Below are positions 51,206 to 59,795 of a DNA stretch of 64,000 nucleotides, piece by piece; the first letter of the stretch is position 1; the number at the start of each line of letters is the position of its first letter. Position numbers and translations under genes: made by a program. Below the pieces are notes generated by a model that did not search any database, was not told the origin of the DNA, and worked only from the letters and a program-made list of their open reading frames with translations. Origin of the DNA: DATDAH01 sp963792205 (GTDB lineage: Bacteria > Actinomycetota > Acidimicrobiia > Acidimicrobiales > DATDAH01); NCBI GenBank assembly GCA_963792205.1, contig CAWBVI010000002.1, forward strand, positions 310,001 to 374,000, in the 5' to 3' direction.

Positions 51206-52207
51206 GTGCGTGCGTGGGTGGTCCGGCGGCCCGGACCGATCGACGACGGCCCGCTCATCCTCGCCGACCGGCCCCCACCCGAGCCCGGCCCGGGCGAGGT
51301 CCGGATCCGGGTGTCGGTGTGCGGGGTGTGTCGCACCGACCTCCACGTCGCGGAGGGTGACCTGCCCGTCCACCGTCCCGACGTCGTTCCCGGCCACGAG
51401 GTCGTAGGCGTGGTCGACGCCCTGGGCCTCGGCGCTTCCCGCTTCGAGCTCGGTGCGCGGGTGGGCATCGCCTGGTTGCGCCACACGTGCGGGACCTGCC
51501 GGTTCTGCGTCCGGGGCGATGAGAACCTCTGCCTGGCGCCGAAGTTCACCGGCTGGGACGAGGACGGGGGCTACGCCGAGGCCGCCGTGGTCGACGAGCG
51601 CTACGCGTACGCCCTGCCCGACGCGTTCAGCGACGTCGAAGCCGCACCCCTGCTCTGCGCGGGGATCATCGGCTACCGGGCCCTGCGTCGAGCCGAGGTG
51701 CCTGCGGGCGGTCGGTTGGGCCTCTACGGGTTCGGCGGATCGGCCCACCTCGCCGCCCAGGTCGCGCTGGCCGAGGGGGCGACGGTCTTCGTGATGACCC
51801 GCTCGGCTGCAGCTCGGGACCTGGCCGCCGAGCTCGGTGCGGCCTGGGTGGGCGACACCTTCGACGCGCCGCCGGAGCCGCTCGACGCCGCCGTCTGCTT
51901 CGCCCCGGCGGGCGAGATCGTGCCCGCCGCCCTCGAAGCGCTGGACCGGGGCGGGACGTTGGCCATCGCGGGCATCCACCTGAGTGACGTGCCGACCCTC
52001 GACTACGAGCGCCACCTGTTCCAGGAGCGCCAGATCCGCTCCGTGACCGCCAACACCCGCGCCGACGGCGAAGCCTTCCTGGCCACCGCGGCCCGCATCG
52101 GCATCCAGGTGACCACCACGCCGTATCCCCTCGACCAGGCCGATCGGGCCTTGGCCGATCTCGCCCACGACCGGGTCCACGGCGCGGCCGTGCTCGAGGT
52201 CCGCTGA
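51206..52207 (+). CDS. Zinc-dependent alcohol dehydrogenase family protein
   Basis: A 333-residue medium-chain dehydrogenase. Catalytic zinc: Cys in 'VCGVCRTDLHVAEGD', with 'VPGHEVVGVV'. Structural zinc: 'HTCGTCRFCVRGDENLC'. The NAD(P) site 'LGLYGFGGSAHLAAQVA' has a GxGxxA-like loop. It resembles AdhP/YfmJ-type alcohol dehydrogenases; the substrate is unknown. GTG start six bases after CAAGCT, a weak -10 match. Confidence 0.88.
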   Translation: MRAWVVRRPGPIDDGPLILADRPPPEPGPGEVRIRVSVCGVCRTDLHVAEGDLPVHRPDVVPGHEVVGVVDALGLGASRFELGARVGIAWLRHTCGTCRFCVRGDENLCLAPKFTGWDEDGGYAEAAVVDERYAYALPDAFSDVEAAPLLCAGIIGYRALRRAEVPAGGRLGLYGFGGSAHLAAQVALAEGATVFVMTRSAAARDLAAELGAAWVGDTFDAPPEPLDAAVCFAPAGEIVPAALEALDRGGTLAIAGIHLSDVPTLDYERHLFQERQIRSVTANTRADGEAFLATAARIGIQVTTTPYPLDQADRALADLAHDRVHGAAVLEVR

Positions 52208-52242
52208 CCGCCAAAGGCCCGGGGGAGGGGCGGGCGCCCCCG

Positions 52243-52248
52243 TAGCCT
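52243..52248 (+). promoter_or_regulatory. -10 box TAGCCT upstream of argS
   Basis: Ten bases before the ATG at 52259; no ribosome-binding site between them. Confidence 0.5.
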
Positions 52249-52258
52249 TGGGCGGATC

Positions 52259-53864
52259 ATGGTCACCGACGCGCTCATCGAGGCCCTGCGGGCCGCCTTC
52301 GTCGCCTGCGGCATCGAACCGCCGGACGAGATCGGCCTGGAGCGCCCGGGGCGCCGCGAGCACGGCGACTGGTCGAGCAACGCCGCCCTGGTCTCGGCCA
52401 AGGCCGCGGGCCGCAACCCGCGGGAGCTGGCGGCCGAACTGGTCGCCGCCCTCGACGCCGATCCGCCGGCCCACGTCGTCAAGGTCGAGATCGCCGGACC
52501 CGGCTTCGTCAACTTCCACCTCGACGACGGTTGGCTCCACGACGTGCTGACCCAGGTCGTGAGCGAGGGCGTCGACGGCTACGCCACCCCGGACCTCGGG
52601 GCCGGCAGGCGGGTCAACGTCGAGTTCGTCAGCGCCAACCCGACCGGCCCGCTGCACGCCGGCCACGCCCGGGGCGCGGCCTACGGCGACTCGCTGGCCC
52701 GGCTGCTCGCCCGGACCGGCCACGCCGTGACCCGCGAGTTCTACGTGAACGACCGCGGCGTCCAGATGCAGCACTTCGCCGACTCCCTCGTCGCCCGCAA
52801 GGAGGGCCGCAAGCCGACCGAGGACGGCTACAACGGCGCCTACATCACCGAGTGGGCCGCCGAGATGCCCGACGGCGTCGATCCCCTCGAGTGGGGGCTG
52901 GCCCGGGCCCGCCAGGACCAGGTGGACACCCTCGCCGGCCTGGGCGTCGCCTTCGACGTCTGGTTCTCCGAGCGCTCGCTGGCCGAGTCCGGGGCCATCG
53001 ACGCAGACCCTCGCCGACCTGCGCGAGCGCGGCGTCGCCTACGACGCCGACGGGGCCACCTGGCTGCGCTCGACCGACTACGGCGACGACAAGGACCGGG
53101 TCATCGTCAAGTCCGACGGCGACTACACCTACGTGCTCCCCGACATCGCCTACCACCGGGACAAGTTCGCCCGGGGCTTCGACCTCCTCGTCAACGTCTG
53201 GGGCGCCGACCACCACGGCTACGTCCAGCGCCTCAAGGCGGCCGTGCAGACCCTGGGCCACGACCAGGACGCGCTGGAGATCGTCATCACCCAGCTGGTC
53301 ACCCTGTTCAAGGGTGGGGTCGAGGTCCGGATCTCGAGGCGGACCGGGAACCTCGTCACCATCGACGAGATCGTCGACGAGGTCGGCTCGGACTCGGCTC
53401 GCCTCACCTTCCTCCTCCAGTCCATGGACAGCCCGCAGACCGTCGACCTCGACGTGGTGGCCAGCCAGGCCATGGAGAACCCGGTCTTCTACGTCCAGTA
53501 CGCCCACGCCCGGATCGCCTCCATCGGGCGCAAGGCGGCCGAGCGCGGCGTCGAACGGGTGCCGCGGGTCGAGGCCGACCTCGGGCTGCTCACCCACGAA
53601 CGGGAGCTGGAGCTGTTGCGCTCGCTCTCCGAGCTGCCGGAGGTGGTGGCCGGCGCCACCCTCGGCCGGGCCCCGCACCAGATCAGCACCTGGGTGCGCG
53701 AGCTCGCCGGCCGCTTCCACGGCTTCTACCACGACTGCCATGTGCTGTCGGAGGACGTGGAGCCGGCCCTGACCCAGGCCCGACTGTGGTTGGTCGAGGC
53801 CACGCGGACCGGCCTGGCCATCGGCCTCGACCTGCTCGGGGTCTCCGCGCCCGACGAGATGTGA
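52259..53864 (+). CDS. argS: Arginyl-tRNA synthetase, one-base insertion near 53003
   Basis: Class I synthetase charging tRNA-Arg. The N-terminal Arg_N domain is followed by HIGH-like 'SANPTGPLHAGHARGAAYG' and, in the second frame, 'VWGADHHGYVQRLKAAVQT' and the KMSK-like 'RISRRTGNLVTIDE'. The first frame ends at 'AESGAID'. Removing an extra G near 53003 gives 'IDQTLADLRERGVAYDADG'. Corrected length is about 534 residues. The uncorrected frame runs on into lysA and gives a false 956-residue fusion. As an essential enzyme, it must be expressed intact in the living cell. Confidence 0.92.
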
Positions 53865-55129
53865 CCCCGCTGCCGCGGGGGCTGCTGCCCGACTCCGCCA
53901 CCATCGCCGCCGACGGCCGCCTCAGCCTCGGGGGCTGCGACGTGCTCGAGCTGGCGGCCGAGCACGGCACCCCGGTGTTCGTCTACGACGAGGCCCAGCT
54001 GCGGGACCGGTGCCGCGAGGCGGTGGCCGCTTTCGGCGACGGGGTGGCGTACGCGGCCAAGGCCTTCCTCTGCACGGCCATGGCCGAGCTGGCCCACGAG
54101 GAGGGGATGGCCATCGACGTGGCCACCGGCGGCGAGCTCCACGTCGTCCTCGCCGCCGGCGTGCCGGCCGAGCGGCTGGTGCTGCACGGCAACAACAAGT
54201 CGGAGGCGGAGCTGGCCCGCGCCCTCGAGGCGGGCGTCGGCCGCATCGTGGTCGACTCCTTCGACGAGGTCGACCGCTTGGAGCGCCTGGCGTCGAGTGC
54301 CTCGACCCGGCCGCAGGTGCTCGTGCGGGTCACGCCCGGGGTCGAGGCCCACACCCACGAGTACGTGCGCACCGGCCAGGACGACTCCAAGTTCGGCTTC
54401 GGCCTGCGCTCCGGCGCCGCCGGCCAGGCCGTCGAGCGGTTGGCGACGCTCGCCAGCGTGGACCTCGTCGGGCTGCACGCCCACATCGGCAGCCAGGTCT
54501 TCGTGGTCGACTCGTTCTTCCAGGCCGTCGAGGCCCTGGCCCCGTTCGTGAACGCCCAGGGCCTGCCCGAGCTGTCGATCGGGGGCGGGCTGGGCGTGGC
54601 CTACGTGGAGGGGGAGTCGGCTCCCACCATCACCGAGTGGGCGGGAGCCGTGCGGGCTGCGTGCGAGGACGCCGGGATCACCGCCCGGGTCACCGCCGAG
54701 CCCGGCCGGGCCATCACCGCGGCGGCGGCCGTCACCCTCTACACCGTCGGCACGATCAAGGAGCTGCCCGGCATCCGCACCTACGTCGCGGTCGACGGGG
54801 GCATGAGCGACAACCCCCGGCCCGTGCTCTACGGCAGCGGCTACGAGACCTTCCTGCCGCGGGCCACCGATGCCGACCGGCCGCTGGCCGTGCGGGTCGT
54901 CGGCAAGCACTGCGAATCCGGCGACCTGCTCGTGGCCGAGGGCCGGGTCCCGGCCGACCTGGCCGTGGGCGACGTGCTGGCCACCCCGGTGACCGGGGCC
55001 TACGGCCACTCCATGGGCTCCAACTACAACAAGGTGCCCCGACCCCCCGTCGTGTTCGTCCACGACGGCGAGGCCCGCCTCGTCGTCCGCCGCGAGACCG
55101 AGGACGACCTCCTCCGCCTCGACTGCTGA
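53861..55129 (+). CDS. lysA: Diaminopimelate decarboxylase
   Basis: The last enzyme of lysine synthesis (meso-diaminopimelate to lysine). 422 residues. PLP Lys67 lies in 'GVAYAAKAFLCTAMAEL', followed by 'GMAIDVATGGELHVVLAAG', 'HAHIGSQVF', 'EPGRAITAAAAVTLYTVG' and catalytic Cys351 in 'GKHCESGDLL'. The GTG at 53861 overlaps the argS stop (GTGA), the common argS-lysA order in actinobacteria. Ends near a bidirectional hairpin. Confidence 0.95.
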   Translation: MTPLPRGLLPDSATIAADGRLSLGGCDVLELAAEHGTPVFVYDEAQLRDRCREAVAAFGDGVAYAAKAFLCTAMAELAHEEGMAIDVATGGELHVVLAAGVPAERLVLHGNNKSEAELARALEAGVGRIVVDSFDEVDRLERLASSASTRPQVLVRVTPGVEAHTHEYVRTGQDDSKFGFGLRSGAAGQAVERLATLASVDLVGLHAHIGSQVFVVDSFFQAVEALAPFVNAQGLPELSIGGGLGVAYVEGESAPTITEWAGAVRAACEDAGITARVTAEPGRAITAAAAVTLYTVGTIKELPGIRTYVAVDGGMSDNPRPVLYGSGYETFLPRATDADRPLAVRVVGKHCESGDLLVAEGRVPADLAVGDVLATPVTGAYGHSMGSNYNKVPRPPVVFVHDGEARLVVRRETEDDLLRLDC

Positions 55130-55143
55130 GGTCGCGATCGAGT

Positions 55144-55195
55144 CGTTCTGGCGCCCGATTCCCCGCCCCTGACCGGGAGATCAGGCGCCAGAACG
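55144..55195. terminator. 12-bp inverted repeat CGTTCTGGCGCC...GGCGCCAGAACG
   Basis: Arms at 55144-55155 and 55184-55195 with a 28-base loop lie between the converging ends of lysA and the pseudokinase gene. The right arm is made of the last codons of the pseudokinase. No U-tract. Third member of the TTCTGG/CCAGAA set. Confidence 0.6.
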
Positions 55196-55672
55196 GATCG
55201 AGTCGACCAGCGTGGCGAGCGCCGGCTCGTCCTCGGTGAAGGTCGTGGTGCGGCGGGCGTGGCCGAAGCCGACCAGGACCGGGTCCCCGTCGGCGGTGAG
55301 GACCACGTGGTCCGGCGTGAGCGCGCCGTGGACGACGCCGGCCCGGTGGAGGCGCTCGACCGTGGCGGCGAGGTGACGGACGGCTCGTTCGGGATCGGGC
55401 GCCGGCCGGACGGCGAGGGAGCCGGCCGGGACCAGGGTGAGGACGAGCGCGGTCCGGCCTCCCCGGTCCAGGACGTCCAGCAGGTCGACCACCCCGTCCC
55501 CGCGCAGCTCGGCCAGCAACCGGGCCTCGCGGCGCAGGGCGGCCCGGGCCGCCCAACCCGCCCCGACCGGCGTGGCCTTGAGCACGGCGACGGCCGTGGC
55601 CCTGCGGACGCGGGTGATCCGGGGCGGGTCCAAGGTGCGCTCCGGCTCCCATCCACCGAAGGCCTCACCCAT
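55181..55672 (-). CDS. Short protein kinase-like protein, predicted pseudokinase
   Basis: A 163-residue truncated Ser/Thr-kinase fold. It keeps the ATP Lys32 ('AVAVLKATP'), a likely helix C Glu49 ('LRREARLLAEL') and hinge 'LVLTLVPAGSLA'. The catalytic loop reads 'VVHGALTPDHVVL', with Ala117 in place of Asp and His122 in place of Asn; the DFG Asp is Gly135 ('VLVGFGHAR'). It ends soon after, lacking most of the C-lobe. So no phosphotransfer is expected. It overlaps the secretion ATPase by eight bases and may bind its FHA domain or regulate it. Confidence 0.75.
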   Translation of the reverse strand: MGEAFGGWEPERTLDPPRITRVRRATAVAVLKATPVGAGWAARAALRREARLLAELRGDGVVDLLDVLDRGGRTALVLTLVPAGSLAVRPAPDPERAVRHLAATVERLHRAGVVHGALTPDHVVLTADGDPVLVGFGHARRTTTFTEDEPALATLVDSIRSGA

Positions 55673-58600
55673 CGGCTACCTGCACGACCTCGGCGCCATC
55701 GTCGTCGACCAGCACGCCGCGGCCGGGCGGCGCGCCGGCCGCCAGCCTCGGCAGCGCGACCGTCCACCCGTCGCCGTCGCGAGCGGGATCCGGGGACAGG
55801 GCGAGCCCGGTGCTCGCCGGTCGGAGTGCGGCCAGCCAGGTCCCGTAGGCGGAGCGCCAGGCGTCGGCCCGGACGGCGACCAGTAGCAGGCCCTCGGGGT
55901 GGCGGCAGGTGGCGAGCGCCTCGAGCGCGCCGTCGGCGTCCACGAGCGCCTCGGCGTCGTCGATGGCGAACACGTGCGGCCGAGGCTCGGCCAGCCAGCG
56001 GCGCGCCGCCTCGAGGAACGCCACGGGATCCGCGCTCCGGCGGTGCACGGTCCGGGGCCACGACGGCGCCTGATCGAGGACGAGGTCGAGGGCGTGGCTC
56101 CGGCCGCAGCGCGGCGGCCCGGTGATGACGAACGGCAGGCCGGGGACGAGGGTCACCCGGGCGGGCAACAGGTCCCGATCGCGGAGGCCGATGGTGACGA
56201 CACCGTCAACCGAGCCGAGGGCGCCGCGGTCGACCCGTTCCGGCAGCGGCCCGATCGTCACCGGCCCCGTACCGGGTGGGGCCGGGTCATGGCGAGCGGC
56301 GATGGCGGCGACGGTCTCGGCCACCGGGCCCGGTCGGAACACCTGGACGGCGTCGCCGGCCAGCGTGCGCCCCCGGCCCGGGAGCGAGGACCCCGTGGCC
56401 GGCGGCAGGCCGAGGAGCCCGGAGTCGCTCGGATCGTCGAGGGCGAGGGTGAGCACGACCGCGGCCGTACCGAGCAGGGCAGGGGGCAGGCGGACGGGTC
56501 GCCGGCTGGTGATGACGAGGCTGATCCCGTTGGCGGGGCTGCCGCGGGCCAGGCGGTCGAGGTCCTCGAGGAGACGGAGCGAACCCAGATCGTCGAGGTC
56601 GGCGGTGAGCGACTCGTACCCGTCGAGGGCGACGACGGTTCGCCCGGCGGCCGCCCGGCCGTCGGTCCGGGCGCGCAGGCGGCCGAGGAGGCGCCGGAGG
56701 CTCGCACGGTCGGACGCCCGCACGACCGTCCCCACGTGGGGGAGCCGGGCGATGGGGTCGAGGCCGGGCCGGTCGCTCACGAGGTGGAGGTGCAGGTCCG
56801 CCGGCGACCGCTGCTGGGCCAGGCCGAGCAGTGCGGTGAGCACCGTGGTCGTGCCCCCGCTTCCTCGGCGGCCGAAGACGACCAGGTGCCCGTCGTCGGG
56901 TTCCCAGACGAGGAGGGGCTGGCGCCGCTCGGCGGGCCGGTCCTCCCGCCCGAGGGCGACCCCGCCGTCGGGTTGTTCGTCCGGTGGGGCGAGGTCGTCC
57001 GGGAGCGGCGGGCACCACGTGGCCGGCGGCGACGGCCGGAGCCCCCAACGTTCCGTGATCTGCGTCACCAGGAGGTCGAGGTCGGGCGTCCCGCCGGCAG
57101 GCGCGGGCCACGGCGCGCCGACGCGGCGGACGAGCAGCGGCGGCCCCCGTTCGATCGTCCTGGCCGCGGTGGTGGCGATCTGGGCCAACACCGGTGCCCC
57201 GGTGATCCGGAGCCAGGCCCGACCGGGCCGGTCCGCCGGCAGGTCGGCGGCCGCCGGGTTGCCGAGCACGTCCTGCGAGTCGGCCGGGTCGAGGGTGCGG
57301 AGGCAGAGCCGAAGGGCGGTGTTGGCCCGGATGTCGTCGCTGACGGCACCGGCCGGGCGCTGGGTGGCCAGCACGAGGTGGAGCCCCAGGCTCCGGCCCC
57401 GCCGGGCGACGTCGACGAGGGCGCCGAGGAAGTCCGGGAGCTCGGCGGCGAGGGTGGCGAACTCGTCCACGACCACCACCAGCCGCGGCGGCCCGCCGTC
57501 GAGGTCACGGAGGTCGGGGGCACCGGCCGCGCGCAACTGGCGCTCCCGATCGCGGACCTCGGCCCGCAGGGCGACGAGCAGGCGCTCACCCAGGCCGTCG
57601 TCGAGGTCGGTGACCACGCCGGTTACGTGGGGCAGGTGGGCGCAGGCGTCGAAGGCGCTCCCGCCCTTGTAGTCGACGAGCACGAAGGCGACCGCGGTCG
57701 GCGGGTGCCGGAGGGCGAGGGCGGTGACCCAGGTGCGCAGGAGCTCGCTCTTGCCCGCGCCCGTCGTGCCCGCCACGAGGGCGTGGGGGCCGTGGGCGAC
57801 CAGGTCGACCTCGGCCGGTCCCGTGGCCGTTCGGCCCAGCGGGGCCGCGAGGGCCCGGCGACCGTCCCGCTCGGCGACCCAGTCCGGTCCGGGGACGAGC
57901 TCGGTCAACGCCAGCCGGTCGGGTACGTCCGCTCCGGATCCGGCGTCGGACCAGCGGGCCGACAGCCGGGCATAGCGCTCGGCGCCGGCCTGCCCGGCGA
58001 CGACGGGCCGGAGCACCACCTCGCGACCGCCCTTGACGTCGGTCAGGAGGGCGCCGGCCGCGGTCCGGGTGAGGACGGCGGCGCACCGATCGGTCAGCTG
58101 CCGCGGCTCCTCGGCCACCTCGATCGCGGCACCGTCGGCGCACGGGGGAACCGAGAGCGAGGGCCCCGATCCGCCACGGTGCGGGAGCCACCGCGTGAAG
58201 GCCCACGGCCCGACCGAGTCGGCGCTCAGGTGCAGGTCGCTCGGACCGAGGCGGGCGGTGGCCTGAACCACGAGCGCCCGGGTGACGGCGTGAGCCCACG
58301 GGAGGGGGCCGGCGATGCCGAGCGCGGCCCCGCCGTCGACGGTCACGGTGACGGGGGCGCGCCGGTCGTCGTCGGTCCACCCGACGGCCAGGACGAAGGC
58401 CGGTCCGTCGCCCCGCACGGGCCAGAGCCCGTCGCCGAGCGTGGCCTGGGTGATGGCCCGACCAGGCGTCGGGAACGCCGAACGGTCCGACGCGGCCCGC
58501 CGGCGGGCATGGCCCTCGGCGGTCCGGACGTGGTCGCCGAGCGCGACCTCGTGCGCCGCCAGCGCTCGACGGCGGTCGCGGCGATGACGCCGCCGCGCGT

Positions 58601-59336
58601 CCAGGTGGGCGCCGACCGCCAACAGGGGCGTCAGGGCCGTGATCAGGCCGGCCGTCGGGTGGATGGCGACGGCGAGCACCGCCCCCACACCGACCGGAAG
58701 GAGGAGGGAGAGCGCCCCCGGAGGGCTGGGCGGCGGGGCCTCCGCCGGTGGCTCCGGTTCGGGCCCGGGATCCGGCGGGGCGGGCGGGAGAGGTCGAGGG
58801 GCCCGGTGGACCGGCGCCGTCGGGCCGGCCACCGCCGCCGGCCTTCCACCGTCCACGATCTCGAGGTCGATGGCCCCGATGGACAGGACCGCACCGGGCA
58901 GGATCGGGCGAGGTCCGGCGAGCGGCGTGCCGTCGAGCCGGGTGCCTTCCGCCGCCAGCGAGCAGGCGGTCCAGCTGCCGTGGTCCGGCTCGACGAGGAC
59001 GTGCGCCGGGGCCACGGTCGGGTGATCGAGCCGGAGCGAGCAGGCGGCGCCACGGCCGACGAGGACGGGGTGGTCGAGGACCACCGCGGCCGGTGGCAGC
59101 GGCCCTCCGATCACGGCGAGCTCGGTGGCCGTCGGCCCCGATCGGCCACCGACCATGGCCCCGTCCGCCAGCCCGGCGTCGACGAGGCGCCGGCCGTCCT
59201 CGACGAGGGCGCCGTCCACGACGAGGGGTCCCCGATGGGCGGGGAGGGCGGCGAGCAGGTCGGCGGCGGTGAGGCCGGCGCCGGGATCGAAGCGCACGTC
59301 GAGATCCGGGCCGCCGCCGGCGTCGGCCAAGCGCAC
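55665..59336 (-). CDS. FHA-domain FtsK/SpoIIIE ATPase, EssC/EccC-like
   Basis: The motor ATPase of a type VII (WXG100) secretion-like system, 1223 residues. Order: ubiquitin-like N-terminus (about 1-75, 'DLLAALPAHRGPLVVDGAL'), FHA domain (about 84-165, 'VLVGRGAACSLRLDHPTVA'), two membrane helices (about 212-250), then three ATPase domains. Only the first looks active: Walker A 'LVAGTTGAGKSELLRTW' (Lys529) and Walker B 'LVVVVDEFATLAAELP' (Asp624/Glu625), plus 'FVLVDYKGGSAFD'. The second ('GRRGSGGTTTVLTAL') and third ('GPPRCGRSHALDLVL') have degraded P-loops. Single-chain EssC layout rather than the split EccCa/Cb. Confidence 0.88.
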   Translation of the reverse strand: MRLADAGGGPDLDVRFDPGAGLTAADLLAALPAHRGPLVVDGALVEDGRRLVDAGLADGAMVGGRSGPTATELAVIGGPLPPAAVVLDHPVLVGRGAACSLRLDHPTVAPAHVLVEPDHGSWTACSLAAEGTRLDGTPLAGPRPILPGAVLSIGAIDLEIVDGGRPAAVAGPTAPVHRAPRPLPPAPPDPGPEPEPPAEAPPPSPPGALSLLLPVGVGAVLAVAIHPTAGLITALTPLLAVGAHLDARRRHRRDRRRALAAHEVALGDHVRTAEGHARRRAASDRSAFPTPGRAITQATLGDGLWPVRGDGPAFVLAVGWTDDDRRAPVTVTVDGGAALGIAGPLPWAHAVTRALVVQATARLGPSDLHLSADSVGPWAFTRWLPHRGGSGPSLSVPPCADGAAIEVAEEPRQLTDRCAAVLTRTAAGALLTDVKGGREVVLRPVVAGQAGAERYARLSARWSDAGSGADVPDRLALTELVPGPDWVAERDGRRALAAPLGRTATGPAEVDLVAHGPHALVAGTTGAGKSELLRTWVTALALRHPPTAVAFVLVDYKGGSAFDACAHLPHVTGVVTDLDDGLGERLLVALRAEVRDRERQLRAAGAPDLRDLDGGPPRLVVVVDEFATLAAELPDFLGALVDVARRGRSLGLHLVLATQRPAGAVSDDIRANTALRLCLRTLDPADSQDVLGNPAAADLPADRPGRAWLRITGAPVLAQIATTAARTIERGPPLLVRRVGAPWPAPAGGTPDLDLLVTQITERWGLRPSPPATWCPPLPDDLAPPDEQPDGGVALGREDRPAERRQPLLVWEPDDGHLVVFGRRGSGGTTTVLTALLGLAQQRSPADLHLHLVSDRPGLDPIARLPHVGTVVRASDRASLRRLLGRLRARTDGRAAAGRTVVALDGYESLTADLDDLGSLRLLEDLDRLARGSPANGISLVITSRRPVRLPPALLGTAAVVLTLALDDPSDSGLLGLPPATGSSLPGRGRTLAGDAVQVFRPGPVAETVAAIAARHDPAPPGTGPVTIGPLPERVDRGALGSVDGVVTIGLRDRDLLPARVTLVPGLPFVITGPPRCGRSHALDLVLDQAPSWPRTVHRRSADPVAFLEAARRWLAEPRPHVFAIDDAEALVDADGALEALATCRHPEGLLLVAVRADAWRSAYGTWLAALRPASTGLALSPDPARDGDGWTVALPRLAAGAPPGRGVLVDDDGAEVVQVADG

Positions 59337-59430
59337 CGAGACCGGCGCCGACGGCGGACCAGGGTTGGACCGGGGGCCCTGCCCACTGGGAGGGGGCGGG
59401 CAGGCGGCAGGCAGGGCCCCTCGATCCAGA

Positions 59431-59730
59431 TCAGACCGCCGTGCCGTTGAGGGCCTGGCTGATGTTCTGGCGGTTGCGCTCGACGTAGACCGCGGACTCG
59501 CGGAGGGCTTCGGTCAGGCGGCGGAGACCGGGGGCGAAGGTCTGGCTCCAGTCCTGGCGGAACCGGTCGGCCACCCGGCCCTCCCAGCGGACGGAGCCCT
59601 GGCCACCGGCCGGGCCGACCGCGGCGGAGATCTCGTGGATGAGGCGCTCGAGCTCGCCGGCGTCGCGCTCGAAGAGCCGGCGCAGCGTGGCGAGCTGGCC
59701 GAGATCGGCACCCACCTGGTCGAACGGCAT
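59431..59730 (-). CDS. WXG100-family protein (EsxA-like)
   Basis: A 99-residue helical hairpin protein, the usual cargo or co-secretion partner of type VII systems. Helix 1 is 'QLATLRRLFERDAGELERL', the turn is 'SVRWEGRVADRF' (W-E-G), helix 2 'LTEALRESAVYVERNRQNI'. The ATG at 59730 has GGAGG five bases upstream; an upstream ATG at 59796 would add 22 unlikely residues. The usual C-terminal YxxxD/E signal is not clear (YVERN). It is 94 bases upstream of the ATPase gene. Confidence 0.9.
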   Translation of the reverse strand: MPFDQVGADLGQLATLRRLFERDAGELERLIHEISAAVGPAGGQGSVRWEGRVADRFRQDWSQTFAPGLRRLTEALRESAVYVERNRQNISQALNGTAV

Positions 59731-59773
59731 CGCTACCTCCGGGATCAGGGATCGGTCGTTGACCCAGAGAATG

Positions 59774-59792
59774 ACATGAAACAACATGAAAC
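59774..59792. promoter_or_regulatory. Two direct repeats ACATGAAAC spaced one helical turn
   Basis: ACATGAAAC at 59774-59782 and 59784-59792, period ten bases, in the 65-bp AT-richer gap between the divergent WXG100 and 614-residue genes. Same-face spacing suggests binding by an activator dimer or two monomers. No regulator is encoded in the locus. Confidence 0.5.
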
Positions 59793-59795
59793 GCA

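Noticed and set aside
18101..53864. Programmed +1 frameshifting as the favoured explanation for the frame breaks
   Set aside because: The inserted base and context vary, ccmC needs a loss rather than a gain, and unrelated genes are hit at random positions; sequencing error is simpler.
55899..59450. An 1183-residue open frame antisense to the FtsK-like ATPase
   Set aside because: Low-complexity Arg/Gly/Glu sequence with no domain; it mirrors the codon bias of the real gene.
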